From NCBI GenBank assembly GCA_963170055.1, contig CAUJGJ010000313.1, forward strand, positions 4,802,979 through 4,817,978: a stretch of DNA of 15,000 nucleotides. Direction: 5' to 3'. The stretch is from Halisarca cf. caerulea. Its lineage: Eukaryota; Porifera; Demospongiae; Chondrillida; Halisarcidae. The notes below the pieces were generated by a model, which saw nothing but the letters and a program-made list of their open reading frames with translations, was not told the DNA's origin and did no database searches. Positions 1-7,739 of this stretch are shown piece after piece; position 1 is the first letter of the stretch, and each line of letters begins with the position of its first letter. Position numbers and translations under genes: made by a program.

Positions 1-993
1 AATTATCGATCGTTTCTACTTCGTTGACCAGATTTTCGCCCAGTTCTTCTTACTGGACGAAAGTTGTATATATTCCGCGCATGTTAGTACTTAACTAGCG
101 ATTGTTTCTATTGTCTGAAGGAAGATAGCGAGCTAGGAATACATAGCAGTTTTAGACAAACTTCGCCTTGGTTAGACCTTAGATCCTTCTCAATTCCCAT
201 TAAACAACACGAAAAGACAGAACAAGTGGTGAGCTATCTGAAAATCGTTCCGGGCTATAGGTTATAATCTTCCGTAAGAAAGTTATAACCGAAAAACTTG
301 TTTTTTCACCTTTCAAACGGCCAAAATTTAGCATAAATGGTCCAATTGCGAGAAACTGCTTGATTGTAGCACTATGCCCGGAACGATTTTCGCAAACCGA
401 AACATCTTAAGATTCCATCGAAGTTGGATTTGGTGAGATTCGAATGCATCTGAGTTCTAACCAAGCGACTTCATCTTCGTCCTCAACAAAACTGCCATTT
501 TCGTGACGTTTCACGGATACGTAGGCAAAACGTCACAAAAGTCGCCTTCTTCCCCTATTCTGTTGATACGTGAAATTTCGTACGTCATCCGATAGACGCC
601 AAATGACGCATTAAAAACAGCCGCTAATTGATGACGTAGAAAACAAGCACCGCCCACAATCGGAACAAGCAACAGACGGTTATAAACACCCTGTGAAATC
701 AGCTGAATTCATGTCGTCCCCAAAGTGTCCTCTATTCCGAGGTTCCTCTGTGTGTATGTAGTTACGAGCGTAGCGAGTTTCTATTTCCGTCGCCTTAGCG
801 GAGTGGGTTTGAGCTACCCATGCATTTGATTAATTTTCGGGTAACATTTGTTCGATTTTGTTCCATTTCAGGTCACTTTGGATGCGAATTACTCGGAAGG
901 TGCTTGTCGAAATTTGCAGTAGCTAAAACTGGCAAAGAGGGACGTTTGTGCTCTTTGAGGCTAGGCAAGAGATTCGTTCGAAAGTCTAACTAA
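1..993 (+). CDS. 3' part of an unrecognised multi-exon gene (exons 1-62?, 121-228, 370-432, 621-753, 872-993)
   Basis: Seen: four consecutive segments stay open and agree in phase. Exon 121-228 is 36 codons, with acceptor TTTCTATTGTCTGAAG and donor GTGAGC. Exon 370-432 is 21 codons (acceptor GATTGTAG, donor GTGAGA). Exon 621-753 is 44 codons plus 1 base (weak acceptor AAAAACAG, donor GTATGT). Exon 872-993 has acceptor TTTGTTCCATTTCAG, completes a Cys codon, adds 39 codons and ends in TAA at 991-993, with AATAAA 18 bases later. Bases 1-62 fit in phase 0 as a Ser/Thr-rich segment before a poor donor (GTTGTA), but another frame is also open there, so this piece is uncertain. Modelled introns are 58, 141, 188 and 118 bases. 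The protein tail is hydrophilic, with a Cys cluster (CHFGCELLGRC) and a basic end (LGKRFVRKSN). No domain is recognised and there is no start codon in the window. TATAAA at 681-686 falls inside an exon and is probably coding. The model rests on phase and splice signals only. Confidence 0.5.
240..391. repeat. Inverted repeat, 16 bp perfect arms (240-255 / 376-391)
   Basis: GAAAATCGTTCCGGGC at 240-255 is exactly the reverse complement of 376-391. With a one-base bulge four more pairs form inwards (257-260 with 372-375). A second small hairpin (GTTATAA / TTATAAC, 261-267 and 283-289) lies inside. In the gene model the left arm is in intron 229-369 and the right arm is in exon 370-432, so pairing would enclose the 3' splice site. 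Alternatively this is a 152-bp miniature element; no target duplication is visible. Confidence 0.7.
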
Positions 994-1011
994 AACTTCG
1001 CTATTCAGAGA

Positions 1012-1017
1012 AATAAA
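1012..1017 (+). terminator. Polyadenylation signal AATAAA
   Basis: A canonical AATAAA lies 18 bases after the TAA of the plus-strand model. Cleavage would be expected about 10-30 bases downstream. The position supports 872-993 as a terminal exon. Confidence 0.5.
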
Positions 1018-1199
1018 AAACTCACTTTCTGCCTCCTGGTGCCGAATAGCGCTATTGTAGAAAAGAAATGGACGCATTAAAGCACAGAACTAGGCCATAT
1101 CTCGGGACGACTTTTTTATTTGTTGAAATTTGTCTTTGCTTTTGGCAGGGTTCTGACTGTTTTGTTTGGGGGCTGCGAATTGGTCAGCCATCTCGGTCG

Positions 1200-1270
1200 A
1201 CATGTTCTGCCACGTGACGGTCAAGTGTATGTGACGTCGAAGCTGACCACGCACTGTCTCGCGAGTACTG
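1200..1270. promoter_or_regulatory. Cluster of promoter-type motifs (E-box, CRE-like, TCTCGCGAG)
   Basis: Within 60 bases there are CACGTGAC (1211-1218, canonical E-box CACGTG), TGACGTCG (1232-1239, one base off the CRE palindrome) and TCTCGCGAGT (1257-1266, nine of ten bases of the TCTCGCGAGA promoter palindrome). These words are known from CpG-type animal promoters. All are near-palindromic, so they do not set a direction. On the minus strand a Kozak-like ATG at 1203 opens a 37-codon frame (starts MSTEMADQFA, stops at 1090). On the plus strand a good acceptor (CTTTGCTTTTGGCAG, ending near 1149) precedes an open frame. Neither gene is secure. Confidence 0.3.
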
Positions 1271-1296
1271 CGCTTTGCGTACATCTAGTACACATG

Positions 1297-1322
1297 TACG
1301 TATGTATGTACATACATACGTA
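1297..1322. repeat. Perfect 26-bp palindrome of TACG/TATG tetramers
   Basis: Bases 1297-1322 equal their own reverse complement, centred on GTAC. The sequence is a mix of TACG, TATG, TACA and CATA words, the same vocabulary that flanks most CA/GT blocks in this window. Confidence 0.8.
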
Positions 1323-1334
1323 TGTACGTATGTA

Positions 1335-1399
1335 TTAGTTGTATCCCTCCCAAGTGTGATTGTATGGCTGCACATCCCACTTGGGAGGGATACCACTAA
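1335..1399. repeat. 65-base hairpin, 22-bp stem with one mismatch, 21-base loop
   Basis: GTATCCCTCCCAAGTG (1341-1356) pairs perfectly with CACTTGGGAGGGATAC (1378-1393). Five more pairs follow after one mismatch (1335-1339 with 1395-1399). The loop is 1357-1377. It could be a transposon-derived palindrome or a folded RNA such as a small-RNA precursor. Nothing here decides which. Confidence 0.75.
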
Positions 1400-1514
1400 C
1401 TTGTGTCATGGGATGGCACTAATGGATTTGTCTTATACATTGGCCTGTGATCTTGCGCAATGGTGAGAGCTCAAAGAAAATGAAGTTAATTGTTTGTCAG
1501 GACTTCTTAATGAC

Positions 1515-1653
1515 TTGATTGCAAGTGCGCTGTAGAACTAAAAATTGATTACAAGTGTACTGTAGAGCTGAACCTTGATTGCAAGTGTGCTGTAGAGCTG
1601 AACCTTGATTGCAAGTGTGCTGTATAGTAAATCAAAAGTGTGCTGCAGAGCTT
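1515..1653. repeat. 30-bp tandem repeat, about 4.6 copies
   Basis: Units start at 1515, 1545, 1575 and 1605, with a degenerate partial fifth copy ending near 1653. Each holds TTGATTGCAAGTGTGCTG or a close variant, followed by TAGAGCTGAACC. Copies 2 and 3 are the most alike; the first and last are diverged. Confidence 0.85.
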
Positions 1654-1906
1654 TTATATGCAGCCCAATTTTTCCTTTGATCTACCTGCTCACCATGACA
1701 CAAGTGTGTGTATACGTAGGTACATCTATATATACAGCACATACGTATGTCCTCATGCACACACACACAACTCACCATTGGACAATTTCCTGTACATAAA
1801 ATGAGAGGGAGTGGAGCTAACAACATCACGGGGCAGCGAAACCTGCAGGTTGTGAGCTGTCGAGGAGAAAGAGACACACACACAGACATGTAAGCACATG
1901 TAACAA

Positions 1907-1945
1907 ATACGTGATGTATGTACAGTACATACATACATCACGTAT
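1907..1945. repeat. 39-base perfect hairpin (16-bp arms, 7-base loop)
   Basis: ATACGTGATGTATGTA (1907-1922) is the exact reverse complement of 1930-1945, with the loop at 1923-1929. It lies just left of a pogo-like miniature element. The composition resembles the TACG/TATG repeats but the arms contain a specific non-repeat core, GTGATG. Confidence 0.8.
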
Positions 1946-1960
1946 GCTGCAACATGTATA

Positions 1961-2137
1961 CAGTGGGCCCTGGTTTATCTGACCACATCTGTTCCCCATA
2001 AATGTGTCACATAAACCAGGTGTTGGGTGAATCATGCAGGTAGAATTGTGTACAGTTTAGTGATGGGGATTCATAACTGAGGGTCAGCTAAATGAGGTTT
2101 CTGGATAAACCAGTGTTGGATAAATGAGATGTGACTG
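1961..2137. mobile_element. Pogo/Tigger-like miniature element (MITE), copy A, 177 bp
   Basis: The left end is CAGTGGGCCCTGGTTTATC. The reverse complement of the right end is CAGTCACATCTCATTTATC. Both begin CAGT and place TTTATC at the same offset (bases 14-19). The left flank is TA (1959-1960); the right flank is GA, which could be a mutated TA. CAGT termini and TA target duplication are features of pogo-type Tc1/mariner elements. No transposase is present. Related GGTTTATC and GGATAAA words recur inside. Confidence 0.55.
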
Positions 2138-2204
2138 GACATACAGTAGCTGTACGTACATGTATGTACATACATACGTATGTACATACTGTAAAATATA
2201 GGCA

Positions 2205-2207
<3 letters not shown>

Positions 2208-2241
<34 letters not shown>

Positions 2242-2286
2242 ACACACACACACACACACACATACGTACACACACACACACACATA

Positions 2287-2341
<55 letters not shown>

Positions 2342-2352
2342 GTACACACACA
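2208..2352. repeat. (CA)n microsatellite with TACGTA interruptions
   Basis: A CA dinucleotide array broken once by TCA and three times by ATACGTA or ATATACGTA. The interruptions are themselves palindromic. Confidence 0.95.
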
Positions 2353-2502
2353 CTACTCACAAGCTCTAGGTCTGCAGGAGGTAAGGTTTCGGGATCCACG
2401 AAAGGCCATGGTTGACTGAAATCAATATTCGACTAACAGGAAAAGACAAAAATTAATACTAAAGTTTTCACATGTACACATGCACATACTAAAATCATGT
2501 TA

Positions 2503-2694
2503 AGTCAAACCTCTTTACAAAGTTACTTGATACAACATCACTCTCTCTACAACAACACACATGTTGGGAACTGTTTCACTGGTCTTGGCACAAAATGTAC
2601 TGGTTCCAACAACAACAACTTGGTTAGAACAGCACATACGAACATACGTATGTAGCAGTGGAACTAAAGGTGTTGTCGTAAAGAGGTTGAACTG
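2503..2694. mobile_element. Pogo/Tigger-like miniature element, copy B, about 192 bp
   Basis: The left end reads AGTCAAACCTCTTTACAA. The reverse complement of the right end is CAGTTCAACCTCTTTACGAC. The ends match the family at 2746-2935 (CAGTYRAACCTCTCTA). The first C and the flanking TA are damaged at the left end and the right flank is GC, so this is an old copy. The interior has no transposase. Confidence 0.6.
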
Positions 2695-2745
2695 CGCCAA
2701 GTCATAATGCGGATGGCTGATGGCCAACAAATGCAGTCAGTCCTA

Positions 2746-2935
2746 CAGTCAAACCTCTCTATAACGAACTCCCCCAGGATCGCTGAAGAGGCTCACTACA
2801 TCAGGGTTCATTTAAATACAATAGAGTAAATACACTGTACATACAAAGGCGTATGCGTATATTCTAAGGTCTATGTTTGTTACACCAGGGAGTTCATTGT
2901 ATCCAGGGTTCATTATACGTAGAGAGGTTCAACTG
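2746..2935. mobile_element. Pogo/Tigger-like miniature element, copy C, 190 bp with TA duplication
   Basis: The left terminus CAGTCAAACCTCTCTA and the reverse complement of the right terminus, CAGTTGAACCTCTCTA, differ at two of 16 bases. TA occurs directly outside both ends (2744-2745 and 2936-2937). GAACTCCC follows the left repeat and GGGAGTTC occurs before the right one, so sub-terminal parts are also inverted. This is the best preserved element in the window. Confidence 0.75.
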
Positions 2936-3231
2936 TATTTATCCGCCTTAAAATTAGCCTAAACCTTGGAACCTTCGGTTTCTGATTTCAGCACAAGAAG
3001 TCAGCCTGGACCTATGTATGTATGTAAAATTCCATTCATTGGGTTGCCCTAATATCCTATAGTCCTGATAAAGGACCACTCCAACACAAACCATCACCTC
3101 CTAAAACAACTACACACTACCTGTGTGTGAGATTCTCAACCACTAATCTTATAATGCAAGAGGGTTTCCGAGGCAACCAAATCAGAAGACAGCTGGAAGC
3201 CACCATATGTGCTGTCATCATCAGGAGACAG

Positions 3232-3232
<1 letters not shown>

Positions 3233-3276
<44 letters not shown>
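3233..3276. repeat. Pure (AC)22 microsatellite
   Basis: An uninterrupted AC array of 44 bases. A short CA-rich continuation follows after TGT. Confidence 0.95.
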
Positions 3277-3279
<3 letters not shown>

Positions 3280-3310
3280 GTACACACACAGCCAAACACA
3301 AAACTGTCAC

Positions 3311-3345
3311 CAGGAAATATTTCAATCCAAACATTGGAAATGGAA
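3311..3345 (-). CDS. Candidate 35-base exon after a 41-base intron
   Basis: Minus strand: the acceptor GTTTTGTTTGATTTTCAG is very strong and lies only 41 bases after the donor GTAAGC of 3387-3449. Following the phase-2 path, the exon reads (F)SISNVWIEIFP before a mediocre donor, GTGACA (3310 downwards). In phase 0 it would instead hit TGA after seven codons and could be a terminal segment. A 41-base intron is near the lower limit for animals, so this could be one exon with a chance acceptor. Confidence 0.3.
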
Positions 3346-3386
3346 CTGAAAATCAAACAAAACTTTCACACACCGAGACAGCTTAC

Positions 3387-3449
3387 AATTCTGTTTGCTT
3401 CACAAGGTCGCACAGTAAAGAGGCATATACTTTCAGTACTAGTTCCACA
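3387..3449 (-). CDS. Candidate 63-base exon
   Basis: Minus strand: acceptor ATGCGTTACTGGAG (mediocre) and donor GTAAGC at 3381-3386. Phase 0 gives CGTSTESICLFTVRPCEANR plus I. Phase 2 gives VELVLKVYASLLCDLVKQTE. Both are open. It sits 85 bases downstream of the much firmer microexon 3535-3555, and either frame can follow it. A plus-strand frame is also open here, so the strand rests on the splice signals. Confidence 0.35.
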
Positions 3450-3534
3450 CTCCAGTAACGCATATAAGAACACACACCACAAGAACACATGCACACACTC
3501 ACACACACACGTATACATGTGTATGTATACATAC

Positions 3535-3555
3535 CTTGTCAATGGCCAATTCTTC
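3535..3555 (-). CDS. Candidate 21-base microexon (EELAIDK or KNWPLT frame)
   Basis: On the minus strand the exon GAAGAATTGGCCATTGACAAG lies between a near-ideal acceptor, CTACCTTCCTTCTTTCCCAG, and a near-ideal donor, AAG then GTATGT. Phase 0 gives EELAIDK; phase 2 gives KNWPLT; the third frame has a stop. Its length is a multiple of three, so skipping would keep the frame. This is the strongest paired splice signal in the central region and the best evidence that a minus-strand gene runs through the microsatellite field. The host protein is not recognised. Confidence 0.45.
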
Positions 3556-3632
3556 CTGGGAAAGAAGGAAGGTAGAAACAATGGTTAGTATGAGATCACA
3601 CACACTTACACTCACAGGCATGCACACACGCA

Positions 3633-3633
3633 T

Positions 3634-3693
<60 letters not shown>

Positions 3694-3712
3694 GCACACA
3701 CACACACACACA

Positions 3713-3756
<44 letters not shown>

Positions 3757-3768
3757 CACACACACATA

Positions 3769-3826
<58 letters not shown>
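3633..3826. repeat. (CA)n microsatellite block
   Basis: About 190 bases of CA repeat with isolated CG, TA and TG substitutions and one TACGTA interruption near 3769. It faces the (GT)n block at 4007-4298 in opposite orientation across about 180 bases. Confidence 0.95.
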
Positions 3827-3828
<2 letters not shown>

Positions 3829-4005
3829 GTAGTCACCTCAAACTCAGACATACATACGTACATACTTATAGCTTATCCCTCTACAATACACTGTACCTAC
3901 CTATGTATGTACCAATGTACATATTATGCAATGCCATGTATGCATATGCTACTTACATACGTATGTACATATGTACGTACATATTAACACACTGTATGTG
4001 AGTGT

Positions 4006-4298
<293 letters not shown>

Positions 4299-4325
4299 AG
4301 ATCAAAGGTAACACCAGCATATTAC

Positions 4326-4431
4326 ATTATCCATGGTCAAAGAAGCTAATCCATGCCCTCCTATCTCGATAAGATAAAATCGTCTCTCCGCTGCACCCTC
4401 AAAGTAGCCCTCATCAGGTACAAAGTATGCA
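4326..4431 (-). CDS. Candidate 106-base exon, one open frame (AYFVPDEGYFEG...)
   Basis: Minus strand: acceptor TATATCTGTATGGTACAG, donor AAT then GTAATA. Of the three frames with these boundaries only one is open: it starts AYFVPDEGYFEGAAERRFYL and ends GLASLTMDN, 35 codons after one completing base. The frame is also open for about ten codons upstream of the acceptor. It ends in phase 0, as needed for EELAIDK in the microexon at 3535-3555. Against it, the plus strand has an open frame here too (starts MPSYLDKIKSSLRC, followed by CAG and GTACAA), and the donor is not strong. No domain is recognised. Confidence 0.35.
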
Positions 4432-4439
4432 CTGTACCA

Positions 4440-4700
4440 TACAGATATAATCGGCAGCAATAGACCTCAGACTACACATAAGCATGTTTGTACATGTGTG
4501 TGTGTACTGACTGTACTTTACATATGCACTTAAGTATACATACGTATGTATGTACATATGTGCGTATGTATGTGCATAGGTATGCATTCACGTACATATA
4601 TTTTGTACACTACTGCATTCAGCTGCAATATAACATTGTAGGCCTATATTGCGTGTACCAAAGTGCATACAACATACACTGATTGTTCAGCAAAGAGCAA
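4440..4700. other. Intervening sequence without a recognised gene
   Basis: Low-complexity TACGTATGTA stretch at about 4535-4575, otherwise ordinary AT-rich sequence. I see no supported exon, RNA gene or element. Confidence 0.4.
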
Positions 4701-5212
4701 GTCTACAATGATGGGGAGATCTCAACATGTGGGTAGACTATAGAGGTCCACTCAGTACAGTCTACAATGATGGGGAGATCTCAACATATGGGTAGACTAT
4801 AGAGGTCCACTCAGTACAGTCTACAATGATGGGAAGATCTCAACATGTGGGTAGACTATAGAGGTCCACTCAGTACAGTCTACAATGATGGGGAGATCTC
4901 AACATGTGGGTAGACTATAGAGGTCCACTCAGTACAGTCTACAATGATGGGGAGATCTCAACATGTGGGTAGATTATAGAGGTCCACTCAGTAAAGTCTA
5001 CAATGATGGGGAGATCTCAACATGTGGGTAGACTATAGAGGTCCACTCAGTACAGTCTACAATGATGGGGAGATCTCAACATGTGGGTAGACTATAGAGG
5101 TCCACTCAGTACAGTCTACAATGATGGGAAGATCTCAACATGTGGGTAGATTATAGAGGTCCACTCAGTACAGTCTACAATGATGGGGAGATCTCAACAT
5201 GTGGGTAGACTA
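4701..5212. repeat. 59-bp minisatellite, 8.7 copies, nearly identical units
   Basis: Units start at 4701, 4760, 4819, 4878, 4937, 4996, 5055, 5114 and 5173; the last is cut after 40 bases. Copies differ by zero to two substitutions: CATATG in copy 2, GGGAAG in copies 3 and 8, GATTATAG in copies 5 and 8, AAAG at the end of copy 5. Each unit carries the inverted pair GTCTAC / GTAGAC 26 bases apart and the palindrome AGATCT. The uniformity implies recent expansion or homogenisation. No open frame runs through it. Confidence 0.97.
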
Positions 5213-5289
5213 CAGTACATACTGTAGTTCTTCAGTGAGACATGAATATCACAACAGATTTTTTAAGTTAACCATTTAAAGAACACACA

Positions 5290-5292
<3 letters not shown>

Positions 5293-5352
<60 letters not shown>
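5293..5352. repeat. Pure (GA)30 microsatellite
   Basis: Sixty bases of GA with no interruption, directly after a short (CA) stretch. It is the only purine/pyrimidine mirror array in the window and so the only simple repeat here able to form H-DNA (triplex). Confidence 0.97.
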
Positions 5353-5357
<5 letters not shown>

Positions 5358-5520
5358 GTCTAAAACCTTTCATTTCAAGAGCTTCCTGATTTCAATGTGG
5401 TCACATACCTACACTAGCCTACTTCCAGTGGACAAATAACAGCAGGGGCTTCATGCCAAATTTAGAGCAGAAGTTGCTACAACACCCCACAAGTGTGCCA
5501 TTGGAATGGAAGTGTGGTGT
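5353..5520. other. Island with splice-flanked open frames on both strands
   Basis: On the plus strand a good acceptor (ACTAGCCTACTTCCAG, ending at 5427) opens a frame starting WTNNSRGFMPNLEQKLLQHP, which runs into the GT array without a good donor. On the minus strand a strong donor, TAG then GTATGT (5403-5408), is preceded by a frame containing FCSKFGMKPLLLFVHWK that stops before it. An exon is plausible but strand and limits are undecided. Confidence 0.25.
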
Positions 5521-5522
5521 GT

Positions 5523-5645
<123 letters not shown>

Positions 5646-5692
5646 ATGTATAGATGTGCACAAGTCGCACTACACTGCATCATACATATACT

Positions 5693-5725
5693 ACACACAC
5701 ACACACACACATATAACATACACAC

Positions 5726-5782
<57 letters not shown>

Positions 5783-5877
5783 ACACACACACACACACCA
5801 CACACACACACACACACACGTACACACACAACACACACACACAATATACACACACAGCACACACACACAATATACAC

Positions 5878-5943
<66 letters not shown>

Positions 5944-5971
5944 CACACACATACACACACACAGCACACAC
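5693..5971. repeat. (CA)n block with ATACA and AGCACA variants
   Basis: A CA array of about 280 bases with several ATATACACACAGCACAC-like inserts repeated in its middle, a sign of local duplication. It lies 48 bases from the (GT)60 tract and in opposite orientation to it. Confidence 0.95.
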
Positions 5972-6172
5972 AGAGAGATAAAAATTATACTTATGTACAC
6001 AAACTCTATTCAAGTAAAATGTGAATGTACTGTTCAGTGTATGTACATACATATGTACTGTACATAGTCTTCAATAGACAGAAAAGCATCCATGATCTAT
6101 CCAAATGTATTTTGATACATTTCAATTTACATTCAAATGATGTATACACTTGTACATATTATGGTTGGTCAC

Positions 6173-6217
6173 CTGGTCCGGTACAACTGATAACACAACT
6201 CTCATATCAACACTGTC
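6173..6217 (-). CDS. Candidate 45-base exon (DSVDMRVVLSVVPDQ)
   Basis: Minus strand: acceptor AAGCATGTCTGCATTATCAG and donor CAG then GTGACC enclose exactly 15 codons, phase 0 to phase 0. The other two frames contain stops. Both splice signals are good though not perfect. It lies between GT/CA blocks and is a good candidate for the same minus-strand transcription unit as 3535-3555. No family is recognised. Confidence 0.35.
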
Positions 6218-6249
6218 CTGATAATGCAGACATGCTTTCATCATTGCAT

Positions 6250-6279
6250 CACATGATATCACATGACGTCACATGATAT
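6250..6279. promoter_or_regulatory. Triplicated CACATGAYRT decamer with perfect CRE core
   Basis: CACATGATAT, CACATGACGT and CACATGATAT follow in tandem at 6250, 6260 and 6270. The middle copy creates the palindrome TGACGTCA (6264-6271), the exact cAMP-response-element consensus. CACATG also fits an E-box. Use as a binding site is inference; it may just be a short tandem repeat. Confidence 0.35.
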
Positions 6280-6299
6280 CGTCCAACACATAATATCAG

Positions 6300-6545
6300 A
6301 GCGGCTCAGATGTGATAACCCATAAGGCAACAGATTTGCAGGTTTCTCTTTCAACAAATCTCAACAACACCATCAAATGCGTGGACATTGGCACACGAGT
6401 ATAGACAACTATGTATGTACGTACGTATGTACATATATATGTATTAATTCACATAAAGGGTCACAAAATACATATGCATATATGCACAGTATTATGCACA
6501 GTATTATGAGCAACATACGTATGTAGATGTATAGGTGAAGTGTGC
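6300..6545. other. Intervening sequence; minus-strand frame 6303-6395 noted
   Basis: A minus-strand frame starting MSTHLMVLLRFVERETCKSV, stopping with TGA near 6303, is open but has no good splice or polyadenylation signals. The rest is TACGTATGTA-type low complexity (6410-6445, 6510-6530). Confidence 0.2.
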
Positions 6546-6548
6546 ACA

Positions 6549-6714
<166 letters not shown>

Positions 6715-6915
6715 CTACAGTGAACTACACTATAATAAATATGTACGTATTGTACATACGTACATAATATATATTTTAAGGTTATATTTTCCAATTATGA
6801 TAGGTGAAATGAAATGAATGTATGTACGTATGTATCTTCTAATGCTATTATGAAGGTACGCACGCACATTACTATAATGTCTTGTCTGCCAAGACCACTT
6901 TAAACAAACGATTAC

Positions 6916-6930
6916 CAAATCTATCAAATA
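6916..6930 (-). CDS. Possible 15-base microexon (YLIDL)
   Basis: Minus strand: a very pyrimidine-rich acceptor (ACTAAATCCTTTCCCTTGTGAAG ends at 6931) and a donor TTG then GTAATC bound 15 bases coding YLIDL in phase 0. If the donor is skipped, another frame reads FDRFGNRLFKVVLADKTL to a stop near 6874, so this could be a longer or terminal exon instead. The acceptor is the strong part of the evidence. Confidence 0.22.
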
Positions 6931-7116
6931 CTTCACAAGGGAAAGGATTTAGTAGAACTTCACAATGTAGGAAACCCAATTAAATCCCTATGACTGGAAA
7001 TATGTACGTACGTACGTATGTACATGACTCTCCATTTCTACAATGGAATGAAAATTATTGAAATTCAATAGTCCTACACAAAACAAGAACTAGCAACAAC
7101 ACCACAGTAAGGCTGC

Positions 7117-7332
7117 TGAGTGATGGGGTGGGTGATGGGGTGAGTGATGGGGTGAGTGATGGGGTGAGTGATGGGGTGAGTGATGGGGTGGGTGATGGGG
7201 TGAGTGATGGGGTGAGTGATGGGGCGAGTGAGGGGACGAGTGATGGGGCGAGTGATGGGGTGAGTGATGGGGTGAGTAATGGGGCAAGTGATGGGGCGAG
7301 TGATGGGGCGAGTGATGGGGTGAGTGATGGAG
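7117..7332. repeat. 12-bp minisatellite, 18 copies, G-rich (TGAGTGATGGGG)
   Basis: Eighteen whole units fill 216 bases. Variants form a 60-bp higher-order pattern: units 8-12 and 13-17 both run T,T,C,C,C at the first base, and TGGG variants sit five units apart (2 and 7). Seventeen units keep a GGGG run at a fixed 12-base pitch on the plus strand. The open frame repeating Val-Ser-Asp-Gly is a by-product of a period divisible by three and is not called a gene. Confidence 0.97.
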
Positions 7333-7421
7333 TGTGGAATCTTCCTTTAGTCAGAAAGACTGCCCACAATGATATGTACGTAGGTATGTACGTATATACA
7401 TATGCACGTACACAGGCAAAA

Positions 7422-7481
7422 TGCAGTGGCCCCCTCTATTCTGGACACCTTGGGACTGTCCTGACTACAAAGGGGCCTGCA
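7422..7481. mobile_element. Palindromic remnant of a pogo-like element, 60 bp
   Basis: TGCAGTGGCCCCCTCTATTC faces, in inverted orientation, a right end whose reverse complement is TGCAGGCCCCTTTGTAGTC. CAGT, a C-run, TCTA and GGAC occur in the order seen in pogo-type termini. Almost nothing lies between the arms, so this looks like a solo palindrome left by internal deletion. Confidence 0.4.
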
Positions 7482-7495
7482 TTTCACTTTTTCAG

Positions 7496-7547
7496 GGATT
7501 GAAGAAGTGTGTACAGTACACAATTAATACCGACACATGCTAATAAA
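7496..7547 (+). CDS. Possible short terminal exon followed by AATAAA
   Basis: Plus strand: acceptor TGCATTTCACTTTTTCAG, then GLKKCVQYTINTDTC, stop TAA at 7541-7543 overlapping AATAAA at 7542-7547. All three signals in 50 bases are suggestive, but no upstream plus-strand exon was found and the acceptor abuts the pogo-like remnant, so a transposon origin or chance is equally possible. Confidence 0.18.
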
Positions 7548-7739
7548 AGGAAACGATTCACCATATGTATGTATGTACGTATGTACTTTGAATGTGTGCA
7601 CATGCAAGCATAGAGTCTGATGCACTTCTTCTACACATACGTATGTACACAGTAAGTGAAACCACTCTAAAAGGAACCCATCATAAACTGGAAACCTCTC
7701 TCAATTCTTGCTGTACATATAGAACCTCTCTAATCTGGA

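Noticed and set aside
681..686. TATA box with a start at ATG 711
   Set aside because: The same bases are inside a frame open from 615; TATAAA encodes part of Tyr-Lys there, and a start at 711 would leave no 5' leader.
1026..1077. Minus-strand start (MRPFLFYNSAIRHQEAE) with a GTGAGT donor
   Set aside because: It lies antisense over the 3' end of the better supported plus-strand gene, and its next exon would overlap exon 872-993.
4701..5212. CRISPR-like array
   Set aside because: Units are contiguous 59-bp repeats without unique spacers, in a eukaryotic context.
7128..7502. 124-codon frame of Val-Ser-Asp-Gly repeats
   Set aside because: The period is 12, so the frame stays open by arithmetic. 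The flanks show no coding signs.
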